Source: Bacillus sp. ISL-18
GTDB taxonomy: Bacteria > Bacillota > Bacilli > Bacillales > Cytobacillaceae
Direction of reading: 5' to 3'
Length of the DNA stretch: 64,000 bases
NCBI RefSeq assembly: GCF_018613415.1
Contig: NZ_JAGGQG010000010.1
Span: 159,888-223,887, forward strand
Numbering within the stretch: position 1 is the stretch's first letter; the number at the start of each line of letters is the position of its first letter. A model generated the notes under the pieces. It saw only the letters and a list, made by a program, of their open reading frames with translations. It was not told the DNA's origin and made no database searches. Position numbers and translations under genes: made by a program. Below are positions 16,369 through 24,625 of this stretch, piece after piece.

Positions 16369-16406
16369 ACTTAATAATGTTGTTTACTTATTTTAATAAA
16401 TAGAAC

Positions 16407-16441
16407 AAAAGAAGACCGGGCAAACAGCCCGGTCTTCTTTT
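16407..16441. terminator. strong terminator after tatC
   Basis: Perfect 15-bp stem AAAAGAAGACCGGGC / GCCCGGTCTTCTTTT (16407-16421, 16427-16441) with a 5-nt loop; ends tatC on the minus strand. Confidence 0.9.
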
Positions 16442-16489
16442 GGTTAACAACTAGAGGCAAATTAGCTCTCCATGTCTTTTTTTTAACCA

Positions 16490-17242
16490 TTATGCTTTTA
16501 CAACTTCCTCTTTTTCTTCCTCATGGTCTTCATTTTGCTGTTGTTTTAATTTTTTTCGATAAACGAATTTTGATAAATTAATACTCACCTCATAAAGAAG
16601 TAACAATGGTATAGTTACGACAAAATCAGACATAAAATCCGGAGGTGTAATAACAACTGCAATAATAATTAAAACAAAATAGGCATACTTACGGATTTTT
16701 GCTAACACAAACGGATTAATAATTCCTAGAGAGGTTAAAAACATAACTACAACTGGTAATTCAAACAAAACTCCAAATGGAAGAGTCATATTCAAGATAA
16801 AGCTAAAATACCTCTCAGCAGTAAAGTTTGTAACAAACATATCTTGACCAATGTTCACCAAAAAGTTGAGCACCATTGGAAAAATAACAAAATACCCAAA
16901 TGAAAGCCCCAAAACAAATAATATAAACAGTGCTGGAACATAAGTAACGGTTATTTTTCGTTCGTTTGGTCTAAGTGCCGGCCTAACAAATAACCAAATT
17001 TGTAGGGCTAAAACTGGAATCGTACCAGCAACAGCTACAACACCGGCGAGCATGAAATAAATCCACATAATATCACTTGGCCCAAGTACGAGAAGTTTCG
17101 TACTTCCCACAAACCATTTATAAATATCGTCAACATAGATAAAGCCAACAATAAAAAAGACGATAAATGCCAGAGCCGATATGATTATTCGTTTGCGTAG
17201 TTCCTCTAAATGATCAACCAAATTTAATTCTTTATCTTCCAT
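16490..17242 (-). CDS. tatC: Sec-independent translocase subunit TatC
   Basis: Six-helix membrane receptor for twin-arginine signal peptides, 250 aa. It opens with the conserved NLVDHLEELRKRI stretch and contains VLGPSDIMWIYFML, FGVLFELPVVVMFLT and ITPPDFMSDF. These blocks are closest in style to B. subtilis TatCd, not TatCy. The C-terminus is charged (EDHEEEKEEVVKA). tatA is 150 bp upstream with its own hairpin, so tatC may depend partly on read-through. No Tat substrate gene such as phoD is adjacent. Confidence 0.93.
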   Translation of the reverse strand: MEDKELNLVDHLEELRKRIIISALAFIVFFIVGFIYVDDIYKWFVGSTKLLVLGPSDIMWIYFMLAGVVAVAGTIPVLALQIWLFVRPALRPNERKITVTYVPALFILFVLGLSFGYFVIFPMVLNFLVNIGQDMFVTNFTAERYFSFILNMTLPFGVLFELPVVVMFLTSLGIINPFVLAKIRKYAYFVLIIIAVVITPPDFMSDFVVTIPLLLLYEVSINLSKFVYRKKLKQQQNEDHEEEKEEVVKA

Positions 17243-17364
17243 GTACTTCCCCTGCCAATTTCAAAGGTTAAAATGTCATGCGTTAAATCTCCTGACAGTA
17301 AATAATAATTTCACTTAAAAGATTAACACGTTTTCACGCATCCATATAGGATTAAATTTCGAGA

Positions 17365-17396
17365 AGAAAAAGGTGCAAGATAGAATCTTACACCTT
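17365..17396 (-). terminator. terminator or attenuator after tatA
   Basis: AAGGTGCAAGAT (17370-17381) pairs with ATCTTACACCTT (17385-17396) with one mismatch; TTTTTCTTCTC follows on the minus strand. It overlaps the tatA stop and precedes tatC, so it probably sets a higher tatA than tatC dose. Confidence 0.7.
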
Positions 17397-17589
17397 ATTT
17401 AGTCAAATTTTTCTTTTCTTCGTTAAGATCTTCCATTACATCATCAGTTAGTTCACGAGTAGATTTTTTAAATTCCTTTAATGTTTGTCCAAAGGCTTTA
17501 CCGATTTCAGGGAGTTTTTTTGGTCCAAAAATAATTAATGCTAGCGTTAAAATCAAAATTAAACCGGGTACTCCGATATTAGAAAACAT
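17395..17589 (-). CDS. tatA: Sec-independent translocase subunit TatA
   Basis: Pore-forming Tat subunit, 64 aa: short periplasm-side N-terminus, one transmembrane helix (about residues 5-21), the [21 protein letters not shown] hinge and amphipathic helix in two parts, and an acidic tail. The first residues [13 protein letters not shown] are like B. subtilis TatAd. It pairs with the TatCd-like protein downstream. Confidence 0.93.
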   Translation of the reverse strand: MFSNIGVPGLILILTLALIIFGPKKLPEIGKAFGQTLKEFKKSTRELTDDVMEDLNEEKKNLTK

Positions 17590-17917
17590 GGATTTACATC
17601 CCCTTCAAATGATGTATTATATTTCTACTATGATTATAGTATTGAAATATCCTTTTGAGGTAATAATCCTCAATAATTCATAGTTATTTCACAAAATCCG
17701 ATTAAAATTCGATTAAAGTGACATTTACCGTTCACAAATTAATTGTAATCACTATAGACAATTTAACAATTACAATCGGTTAAGTCAATCTTCAAACTGT
17801 TAATTTTTAATTAGGAATATTATGTCTATTAATTGATTAATTAATTATATCAAAAAGTAGAAGCTCCTTACTAAAAGTATAGTTCATAATAAAAAAGCAT
17901 CACTATGATGCTTTTTA
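17590..17917. other. AT-rich intergenic region between tatA and dfrA
   Basis: No convincing gene. It holds a minus-strand -10 for tatA (TATAAT, 17638-17633) and a perfect inverted repeat TTGAGG-TAATAAT-CCTCAA (17655-17673) over the expected -35 position, a possible operator. The dfrA terminator lies at its far end. The stretch around 17830 is nearly pure A+T. Confidence 0.5.
17892..17916. terminator. terminator of thyA-dfrA
   Basis: Perfect 11-bp stem AAAAAGCATCA / TGATGCTTTTT (17892-17902 and 17906-17916), loop CTA; the A-run on the plus strand gives the T tract after dfrA. Confidence 0.9.
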
Positions 17918-18412
17918 TTATTTTTCAATTTTTCTATCATATATTCTAAATTCAAAATCGTAAGGATTCTCTTCATTTTTAATTCCTTTTTCAACCGATG
18001 TTAGGACCCAATCCTCTTGATTGAATGAAGGAAAAAATGTATCTCCTGCAAAGGTTTCGTCAATATAGGTAATGTATAGTCTATTTGCAAATGGTAACGT
18101 CTCTCGAAAAATTTCGGCTCCGCCAATGACAAAAATTTCGTTGTTTTGCTTTTGACTATATGCCACAAACTCATCAATGGATGAAAAAACGGTACAACCT
18201 TCACAGTGATAATGAGGCTGCCTGGTTATGATGATATTTTCTCGGCCTGGCAGGACGCGGCCAATCGATTCATGTGTTTTTCTCCCCATAGCAATCGGAT
18301 GTCCCATTGTGGTTCTCTTAAAAAACTTTAAATCTTCAGGTAAATGCCAAGGGAGTTGATTATCTTTACCAATAGCATTTTTTTGATCCAGCGCAACAAT
18401 AAATGAAATCAT
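17918..18412 (-). CDS. dfrA: dihydrofolate reductase
   Basis: NADPH-dependent reduction of dihydrofolate to tetrahydrofolate, replacing the folate oxidised by thymidylate synthase. 164 aa. Visible family marks: [28 protein letters not shown] with the catalytic acidic residue after [19 protein letters not shown] and [10 protein letters not shown]. Its ATG overlaps the thyA stop by 4 bp (ATGA), so the two are translated together. It has a strong terminator and is chromosomal, not a cassette-type resistance dfr. Confidence 0.95.
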   Translation of the reverse strand: MISFIVALDQKNAIGKDNQLPWHLPEDLKFFKRTTMGHPIAMGRKTHESIGRVLPGRENIIITRQPHYHCEGCTVFSSIDEFVAYSQKQNNEIFVIGGAEIFRETLPFANRLYITYIDETFAGDTFFPSFNQEDWVLTSVEKGIKNEENPYDFEFRIYDRKIEK

Positions 18413-19203
18413 ACACTGACGGCTCCTTTAATGTGCGGATGCGGGTCGTAACCCTCTAAAGTAAAATCTTCAAATTCAAAAGAATAGATGTCCTTTACAT
18501 TTGGATTAATCTTAAGAATAGGTAATGGACGCGGCTCTCTTTCCATTTGCAATTTCACCTGCTCCAGATGGTTCTGATAGATATGGACATCTCCAAATGT
18601 ATGAATAAATTCTCCTGGTTTTAAGTCACAGACCTGTGCAATCATTAGCGTTAATAGTGCATAAGAAGCAATATTAAACGGCACACCAAGAAATACATCA
18701 GCTGAACGCTGGTATAACTGACAGGAAAGCTTTCCATCTGCCACGTAGAATTGGAACATACAATGACAAGGCGGCAGAGCCATATTATCAATTTCAGCTA
18801 CATTCCAGGCATTGACAAGCAATCTTCGTGAATTTGGATTGGTTTTAATCTGCTCGATTAATTCACTGATTTGATCAACGGTTTTCCCATCAGCCCCTGT
18901 CCAAGAGCGCCATTGATGGCCATAGACTGGTCCTAACTCACCATTTTCATCAGCCCACTCATTCCAGATCCGCACCCCGTTCTCTTGCAGGTAGCGCACG
19001 TTCGTATCTCCTTTTAAAAACCATAACAATTCATAAATTATGGATCTTAGGTGCAGCTTCTTTGTCGTTAAAAGCGGGAACCCTTCCTCTAAGTTAAATC
19101 TCATTTGATAGCCAAAAGTACTGATTGTCCCAGTCCCGGTACGGTCGCCTTTTATATGACCATTTTTAAGAACATGCTCGCATAATTGCAGATATTGTTT
19201 CAA
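18409..19203 (-). CDS. thyA: thymidylate synthase (ThyA type)
   Basis: Makes dTMP from dUMP with methylenetetrahydrofolate. 264 aa, the length of E. coli ThyA and B. subtilis ThyB, and syntenic with thyB-dfrA. It contains the active-site LPPCHC cysteine, the RRLLVNAWN phosphate-binding Arg pair, [12 protein letters not shown] and HTFGDVHIY. The start is TTG at 19203 with AGGGAG upstream. A mini-ORF with a much better ribosome site overlaps this start, suggesting coupled or damped initiation. Confidence 0.95.
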   Translation of the reverse strand: MKQYLQLCEHVLKNGHIKGDRTGTGTISTFGYQMRFNLEEGFPLLTTKKLHLRSIIYELLWFLKGDTNVRYLQENGVRIWNEWADENGELGPVYGHQWRSWTGADGKTVDQISELIEQIKTNPNSRRLLVNAWNVAEIDNMALPPCHCMFQFYVADGKLSCQLYQRSADVFLGVPFNIASYALLTLMIAQVCDLKPGEFIHTFGDVHIYQNHLEQVKLQMEREPRPLPILKINPNVKDIYSFEFEDFTLEGYDPHPHIKGAVSV

Positions 19204-19223
19204 CTAAAGACACTCCCTGTCAT
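19200..19223 (-). other. 7-codon mini-ORF overlapping the thyA start
   Basis: ATG ACA GGG AGT GTC TTT AGT TGA with GGAGG 7 nt upstream. Its TGA overlaps the thyA TTG (TTGA), the geometry of translational coupling. A second ATG at 19227 is in frame with thyA but is closed by a TAG directly before the TTG. The regulatory role is an inference. Confidence 0.4.
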
Positions 19224-19235
19224 TCATATTCCTCC

Positions 19236-19264
19236 ATTGTATCATGATAAAAAAAAGCTGCCAA
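19236..19264 (-). promoter_or_regulatory. promoter of thyA-dfrA inside the ter terminator
   Basis: Minus strand TTGGCA (19264-19259), 17-nt spacer, TACAAT (19241-19236), about 26 nt leader. The -35 lies in the stem of the terminator that closes the ter operon, and the spacer is its T-run, so terminator and promoter share sequence. Confidence 0.6.
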
Positions 19265-19278
19265 TCATGATGGCAGCT
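19249..19278 (-). terminator. terminator of the ter/tel operon
   Basis: Eight-bp stem AGCTGCCA / TGGCAGCT (19257-19264 and 19271-19278) followed on the minus strand by eight T. It ends the transcript that carries yceG, telA and two terD genes. Confidence 0.88.
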
Positions 19279-19295
19279 CCCAAATGAACATAAAC

Positions 19296-19874
19296 TTAAA
19301 CTTCAAGACCAAAATTTCGACAAAGGGCCGCTAAGCCGCCTGCGAAACCACTACCAACTGCATTGAATTTCCAATCTCCATTATGGCGATACAGTTCGCA
19401 AAAAACAACGGCTGTCTCAACCGAAAAGTCCTCGCCAAGATCAAATCTAAGGACCTCACTGCCGGTGTCCTCATCCATCAGGCGGACAAAGGCATTAGCA
19501 ACTTGACCAAAGTTCTGATTTCTTGCTTCTGCCTCATGGATTGTGACCGTAATCGCGATACGCTGAATATAAGAAGGAACTTTACTGAAATCTATTTTGA
19601 TTTGCTCATCATCGCCCTCCCCTTCACCTGTGCGGTTATCACCTGTATGTTCCACCGCCCCTGAAGGGTGAATCAACTGATTGTAAAAAATAAAATCACT
19701 TTCCTGAAGGACCCTGCTGTTAGCATCCGTAAGAAAAGCAGAGGCATCCAAATCAAAGTCGTTACCACCATGATACCGGTTTGTATCCCAGCCAAGACCG
19801 ACAATCACCTTTGTTAATCCAGGATTTGTTTTTGTCAGGTCAATTCTTTGTCCTTTTGATAAGTTAATACCCAA
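19296..19874 (-). CDS. TerD family calcium-binding stress protein (copy 1)
   Basis: A 192-aa cytoplasmic TerD-domain protein, the family implicated in resistance to tellurite, colicins, phage and envelope stress, and known to bind Ca2+. Motifs: [51 protein letters not shown] (acidic metal loop) and the [11 protein letters not shown] block. The start is TTG 19874 with GAGGTG 6 nt upstream; the GTG at 19883 lies inside that ribosome site. Last gene of the sigma-W-type operon starting at yceG. Closest in layout to the YceD/YceE group of B. subtilis. Confidence 0.9.
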   Translation of the reverse strand: MGINLSKGQRIDLTKTNPGLTKVIVGLGWDTNRYHGGNDFDLDASAFLTDANSRVLQESDFIFYNQLIHPSGAVEHTGDNRTGEGEGDDEQIKIDFSKVPSYIQRIAITVTIHEAEARNQNFGQVANAFVRLMDEDTGSEVLRFDLGEDFSVETAVVFCELYRHNGDWKFNAVGSGFAGGLAALCRNFGLEV

Positions 19875-19969
19875 ATAAATCACCTCGAGCCAAGCTTTTC
19901 AAATAAAAAGGAATGAATTTTTTTCGATTGTTTAGCTGCATTACATTTGAGTCATTCTTGCATTTCTTA

Positions 19970-20581
19970 TTAACTGTAAGAACGAACAACCTCACTTAAA
20001 CTTGCGGCATTCGTTCCGCTGCCAATAGCAGCAAACTTCCACTCATTGCCATGGCGATAAATTTCACCTGTGACAAGGCAGGTAAGTCCACTATAATTAT
20101 CTGTTAAATTGTAGTGAAGCAGCTCTTGGTTTGTAGTAGGATTCACAATTCGAATAAACGCATTCTGAATCATTCCAAAATGCTGTTTTCTTTTTATACA
20201 ATCATAAATATTAACAACAAAGACGAGTTTTTGAATGTTTGATGGGACACGGCTTAGGTCAATTACAATTTGTTCGTCATCACCGTCACCGTCTCCGGTT
20301 AAGTTATCCCCCGAGTGCTGGACACTGCCATCATTACTTCTTAAATTCCCGAAATAAATAACATCTTTATTGTTTTGTAATTTGTCATTTGCCCCAAGCA
20401 TAATGACAGACGCATCACAGTCTACATTAGCACCAGCACTGCCGCCTCCGAATAAGCCGCCGAACAACTTGCCACCGCCGCTTTGAACGGGATCCCAGCC
20501 TAATCCTACTAGGATCTTAGTTAAGCCCGGATTTCCTTTTGTTAAATCAACTCGTTGACCTTTTTGTAAATTAATCGCCAT
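19970..20581 (-). CDS. TerD family protein with glycine-rich insertion (copy 2)
   Basis: TerD-domain protein of 203 aa. It shares [51 protein letters not shown] and EIYRHGNEWKFAAIGSG with its neighbours. It differs by a Gly-rich insertion of about 15 residues (SGGGKLFGGLFGGGSAGAN) after the first strand and by divergent acidic residues, as in YceC-type proteins. ATG 20581 has GGAGTGA at 5 nt. The three TerD proteins in this island probably form mixed assemblies; this is inference. Confidence 0.88.
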   Translation of the reverse strand: MAINLQKGQRVDLTKGNPGLTKILVGLGWDPVQSGGGKLFGGLFGGGSAGANVDCDASVIMLGANDKLQNNKDVIYFGNLRSNDGSVQHSGDNLTGDGDGDDEQIVIDLSRVPSNIQKLVFVVNIYDCIKRKQHFGMIQNAFIRIVNPTTNQELLHYNLTDNYSGLTCLVTGEIYRHGNEWKFAAIGSGTNAASLSEVVRSYS

Positions 20582-20614
20582 TTCAATCACTCCATTAACA
20601 TATTTGTATAGAAC

Positions 20615-21718
20615 TTAGGATTGTTTCATATTTTTGAAGTTCTCTTGCAGCTGCTCTAAACGTTTCGTCCCTTCTAAACGAAGGCGTTTATTCTCCTCTT
20701 CAATTGCTCTTGTTTCCTGCATCCCTTTGATGATAATATTCCAGGATTCTTCAATCGTCTCGATTTTAATGCTCGGGCCGCCAGCAAGTCTGGCGATATC
20801 GGTACTTTGCTGAGAGATATTCTGTGCGTTTCTTAACAGCATCTCATTGGTCCTTCTGTCAAGCTCACTCATTGAATCTGCTACAAGCTTTTGCCTTTTT
20901 GCTGCCACAGCTTGTATTAAACCATTTTTAAAAATAGGAATCGTCGTCACAAAGGCAGAGTTAATTTTTCCAATAAGTTTGGTATTCCCTCTTTGCAATA
21001 AGCGAATCTGTGGTGCAGTTTGAAGTGAAACCATCTTAGCCATTTCCAGGTCATAAATACGCTGCTCGAGGAGTTCGATCGCATTTTTTAACGAATCTAA
21101 CTGCATAGATGCAAGCTGATCCCCTTGGGCGACACGGGCCTCAAGCTGTGGAAGGGTGTTGTTCTTCAGCTCCTCAGCCTTTAATTCACCAGCAACAATA
21201 TATTTTTCCAAGGTTAAATAGTACTGATAATTTTGTTCATACATTTGTTCTAGCATATTGGTCGCATCGACCATTTCATGCTGATATTTAGAGATTTCCA
21301 CATACACTTTGTCTATTTCTGAGCCCATTGTCTGATACTTGCCAAACAGCTTTTCAACCATTTTTTCGCCTTTTTTAAAAAGCTTTCCGAATAGTCCCCC
21401 AGACGTCTTTTGAAAATCCTTGGCATCAAATTTATCCATTATTCGGCCTAGATGTTTTAATAGTTCACCGGAATCTTCTACTTTTGTCGTCCGCATATTG
21501 CTTAAAATTTGATCTGAAAAACGAGATATTTGCACTGCTGGTTCTTTCCCAAATTCTAATATTTGAATTTGGTCACGTTCATCAATCGTACGAGCCAAAT
21601 TTTGAATTTCAGGTTCTTTGCGTAAAGCTAGTTTAATATCTGATACTTTTGTTTCGGTTAGAACATCATCAGCCGTTGCAGGTGTTAAACCATTTGATGG
21701 ATTTGGTGATAAATTCAC
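20615..21718 (-). CDS. telA: TelA family toxic-anion resistance protein (YceH-like)
   Basis: A 367-aa cytoplasmic protein, largely helical and coiled coil, of the TelA/KlaA family linked to resistance to tellurite and other stresses. Diagnostic stretches are KLFKKGEKMVEKLFGKYQ, LEQMYEQNYQYYLTLEKYI and VTTIPIFKNGLIQAVAAKRQ. GTG start, 3 nt after the yceG stop with GGGGAG upstream, so it is co-translated with yceG as in B. subtilis yceG-yceH. Biochemical role unknown. Confidence 0.92.
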   Translation of the reverse strand: MNLSPNPSNGLTPATADDVLTETKVSDIKLALRKEPEIQNLARTIDERDQIQILEFGKEPAVQISRFSDQILSNMRTTKVEDSGELLKHLGRIMDKFDAKDFQKTSGGLFGKLFKKGEKMVEKLFGKYQTMGSEIDKVYVEISKYQHEMVDATNMLEQMYEQNYQYYLTLEKYIVAGELKAEELKNNTLPQLEARVAQGDQLASMQLDSLKNAIELLEQRIYDLEMAKMVSLQTAPQIRLLQRGNTKLIGKINSAFVTTIPIFKNGLIQAVAAKRQKLVADSMSELDRRTNEMLLRNAQNISQQSTDIARLAGGPSIKIETIEESWNIIIKGMQETRAIEEENKRLRLEGTKRLEQLQENFKNMKQS

Positions 21719-21721
21719 TGT

Positions 21722-23359
21722 TTAATCTCCCCTTAAATTTTTTAAGATTCCATGAAAAAGCCCTTTTTTAAAAAGCGATGGTTCCTTAAACTCCAAGTCA
21801 AACACCACTTCATCCAGCCAGTGCTTATCAAATAATCGTTCATCGACATAGTTTTCGATATCATTATGGCCTGGCGGATTGTACAAAATGAGATCAATCC
21901 CAAATTGATTTAGAAGCAAGAGAAGCGCTGCATCAGACCTTGATATCATTCCTGTCGTTTCGTTATTATATATAATTAATTTAGGGACAGCTTGGGAATA
22001 ATCAAATCTCTCCATTAACTGAATGATATTCTTGGGCATAAACATCGCCTGTGTAAACAGATATATTTTTACTTCTTCGCTAGATTCCGCTGTCAGCTGT
22101 TTTAAACCTGGTGTTTCACAGATTTTTCTAATGGCATAGGCGATCCCTTTTTGCAGACCTGCAGCTAAGAACGAATAGGGCCAATAATGTGATTGCATCA
22201 CCTTGTCCGCACTCAGCAAACCATCTTTATCAAGAGCATTTCGATAGTGGTAGCGAAAATCACTAGTACTTGGAACCGTAAAAGGGAGCCTTTTAATCAG
22301 CATGCTATGTTCTAATTGACTAAGAGCTTGAAGTCGATCCCAATATTCTTTACGATTTTTACTTACCCCTTGAACTTTAGCAAATATCGAGGGGATCTTC
22401 ACTTTACCGTTTCTCACCTCAAAGTCCGGTCGAATCATGGCTATTTCTTTCGCAAGGATAAACAGCTCGTCATAGGTCGTTTTTAACGTAATGGAAGAAG
22501 GTGTGTAATTCCGTAACTGCCATGGCTTATAAAGACCGGATCCCTCTTGATTGAGAATTGACTCAATCTCTTTAGATGCACGGTAAGCCACGGTTGTTTT
22601 CCTGCTGCGCCTTTCCTTGGGAAATGGCTCTGCTGGCTGTTGATTAGGATAATGATAGGTAAAAATTTCTTCCGTGATAAGACCTGATAATATATCGTGG
22701 CCCTCCGGATGGAAGATAACGAGATCACAGCCAAGCTTGATTAAATAATATAAAAAATATTGATGACTCTTTTTATAATCCCCATACCACAAGAATTTGG
22801 GCATAGCCCTTTGCGGATCAGCCTGCTCTAATAAAGGTTTTAAATGGTTCAACGACCATTTCACAATGTCGACGAGAACCCTCCTGAGTTCATGATTCTT
22901 CAACCCATTTGTCTCATGTTTTGCAAATAATTCTAGGGTGACAATCATTGCTTCTCTTAGTTTTCTGTGAATAACCGGCACGTTTGATTTTAACAAAAGC
23001 TGTTCACCATCGAGAAACGCAGTAAAGCGATTAATAGATAGCTTTTGTTCATTATTAAGATTAATGACCCTTTGAATGGCTTGAAAGTGAGTATTATCTA
23101 TGGTTTTATCCAACGAGTCCTCACTTAACAGTCCAAGGTTCCATGTATGATCATGGACATAATCATACAGTTGGTTATAATATTCATCCGTGTCTATTGG
23201 TAAGCCCAAAAACTTTCCAATTACTTGTCCAATTTGTATCGTGCCATTTTCCATTGAATAATTCGGCCGTTCTGGCAGTGTTTTTTTCAGCATGCCCTGC
23301 CAATTTTCAAATGAAAGGGATACAGTCTGGACGTTTAACTGATTTAATGTTGGATACAT
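21722..23359 (-). CDS. yceG: YceG family Ter-system protein
   Basis: A 545-aa protein of the YceG family that accompanies TelA and TerC/TerD proteins in Firmicutes. It appears to contain two similar halves: each has a KxxWYGDY or YDYSQAVPKLIIYNN-type strand followed by a GCDLVIFHPEGHDI or GIDLILYNPPGHNDIE motif. This suggests an internal duplication of an alpha/beta unit. Function unknown. It is the first gene of a transcript with a near-perfect sigma-W-type promoter about 95 bp upstream. Confidence 0.9.
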   Translation of the reverse strand: MYPTLNQLNVQTVSLSFENWQGMLKKTLPERPNYSMENGTIQIGQVIGKFLGLPIDTDEYYNQLYDYVHDHTWNLGLLSEDSLDKTIDNTHFQAIQRVINLNNEQKLSINRFTAFLDGEQLLLKSNVPVIHRKLREAMIVTLELFAKHETNGLKNHELRRVLVDIVKWSLNHLKPLLEQADPQRAMPKFLWYGDYKKSHQYFLYYLIKLGCDLVIFHPEGHDILSGLITEEIFTYHYPNQQPAEPFPKERRSRKTTVAYRASKEIESILNQEGSGLYKPWQLRNYTPSSITLKTTYDELFILAKEIAMIRPDFEVRNGKVKIPSIFAKVQGVSKNRKEYWDRLQALSQLEHSMLIKRLPFTVPSTSDFRYHYRNALDKDGLLSADKVMQSHYWPYSFLAAGLQKGIAYAIRKICETPGLKQLTAESSEEVKIYLFTQAMFMPKNIIQLMERFDYSQAVPKLIIYNNETTGMISRSDAALLLLLNQFGIDLILYNPPGHNDIENYVDERLFDKHWLDEVVFDLEFKEPSLFKKGLFHGILKNLRGD

Positions 23360-23460
23360 TCATAATCCCTTCCCTCTAAAAGCGAAGCTGGTGTAGTCGT
23401 TTAGAAAATTATGTAAGGTTTCCATTTCATCATATCACAGTTATTTCATTGGTTCATTGT

Positions 23461-23489
23461 TTATACGAATGAGAGCTAAATTTGTTTCA
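23461..23489 (-). promoter_or_regulatory. sigma-W-type promoter of yceG-telA-terD-terD
   Basis: Minus strand TGAAAC (23489-23484), exactly 16 nt, then CGTATAA (23467-23461): a full match to the ECF sigma-W consensus TGAAAC-N16-CGTA. Predicted start near 23455 with a leader of about 95 nt. In B. subtilis the yce operon is transcribed by sigma-W and other extracytoplasmic-function factors. Confidence 0.85.
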
Positions 23490-23571
23490 TTTTCCGCTCT
23501 AATCCCCCTTTTTCACGTTTTCACATGTCCTTACATATTAATGGAGTACTCATACTAAGTAGGTGACTCAA

Positions 23572-23817
23572 GTGAGATTCTTATATAAACGACCGAGACT
23601 GGACCAGGTATCTGATGAATTAGACACTTTAATGGAAGTTATGGTTTCAGACCTATTTATCTATTTAGATTTATTTGTCTTCAGCTTTATCTTTACAATG
23701 TTCTTATCTCCAATCATCCCGTCATTAACCATGGCCATTTTGTTTTTTCTAGCAAGCTACAGTTTTTTTGGCTGCCTCTACTATTTTGTTATTGGTAAAA
23801 TTACAATAAAAAAATAG
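23572..23817 (+). CDS. small two-helix membrane protein, unknown
   Basis: About 81 aa, with two hydrophobic segments (around LFIYLDLFVFSFIFTMFL and a second ILFFLASYSFFGCLYYFV) and a basic tail. GTG at 23572 is preceded by TAGGTGAC at a good distance; a GTG at 23563 lies within that site. It is the only plus-strand gene in the Ter island, and its last 17 bp overlap the end of the HAD gene on the other strand. No family recognised. The codon pattern is plausible but the gene is short. Confidence 0.5.
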   Translation: MRFLYKRPRLDQVSDELDTLMEVMVSDLFIYLDLFVFSFIFTMFLSPIIPSLTMAILFFLASYSFFGCLYYFVIGKITIKK

Positions 23818-24625
23818 GATTTTTGTGCATTAACTGATGGAAATGTTGAAGAATTTCTTCTCCTGCTCTAACGCCGCCATTTGTTGTAAGAATCGAGGTA
23901 CTGCCACCTGGACCATGCGCAAGTTTATGGGCAAGTTCACCATGGTTTGGGACAAATTGATATTGACAGTTCTTTAAAAAATCCCAATCGAGGAGGGAAT
24001 CACCTGCTCCTGCAACCGATTTTTCACCTTCAAGTTTACAAATATACTCGAGCGCGTTTCCTTTACTAATAGCTTGAGGGATAAAGTAAAGTTTTCTTCC
24101 TTGCAGCGAAATTCTCCAACCAGATTTGGCAGCCACATCCTCAATCCATTTTCTTTCATTATTTGACGGAAGGCAGTTTAATATAAAATAGAAAAACCAT
24201 TCCTCAGCCTGTTTCCTTTTCCCGTCTAAACAGACACCTTCCCTGTGCAATATAGAAAGCAGTTCAGTTTGTGAAACAGTTTCGAGTTTGACACGGTTAA
24301 GGATTTGGTTTGACCACTCCTCCATCATAGTCCCTTGATGGAGAATATTGGCACCATTTGCAGTAACTGCATATTTAATGCGAATATCTTGTTCAAAAAT
24401 AACAAATCGTTTAAACTGCTCCGTTGTCCTGGTTGTGACGGGTACAAATAAACTTTGATTTGCTAACTCCTTTAATTGGAGATAGGAAGTTTCTGTCATA
24501 AAAGCAACCGAATCTCCATCCTTTTGTTCAACTGGTACTAGTAGCAAACCTTCCGGTACTCCAAATTCATCAAGTGCCCGTTTTGAATAGATTAATGTTC
24601 GGTCGAGGTCAGATGCAAAAATCAT
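23801..24625 (-). CDS. HAD-superfamily phosphatase of the Ter biosynthetic module
   Basis: Predicted phosphatase, about 274 aa. Motif I DLDRTL (nucleophile Asp), motif II TTRT, motif III SKGNA (Lys), motif IV AGDSLLDWDF are all present, with a C2-type cap between. The start is ATG 24625, overlapping the stop of the upstream gene by 4 bp (ATGA), which places it in the same operon as the two phosphoribosyltransferase proteins. Comparative work by Aravind's group (2012) proposed that such Ter-linked modules build a nucleoside-like metabolite; this enzyme would remove a phosphate late in that route. Experimental support is not known to me. Confidence 0.85.
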   Translation of the reverse strand: MIFASDLDRTLIYSKRALDEFGVPEGLLLVPVEQKDGDSVAFMTETSYLQLKELANQSLFVPVTTRTTEQFKRFVIFEQDIRIKYAVTANGANILHQGTMMEEWSNQILNRVKLETVSQTELLSILHREGVCLDGKRKQAEEWFFYFILNCLPSNNERKWIEDVAAKSGWRISLQGRKLYFIPQAISKGNALEYICKLEGEKSVAGAGDSLLDWDFLKNCQYQFVPNHGELAHKLAHGPGGSTSILTTNGGVRAGEEILQHFHQLMHKNPIFLL

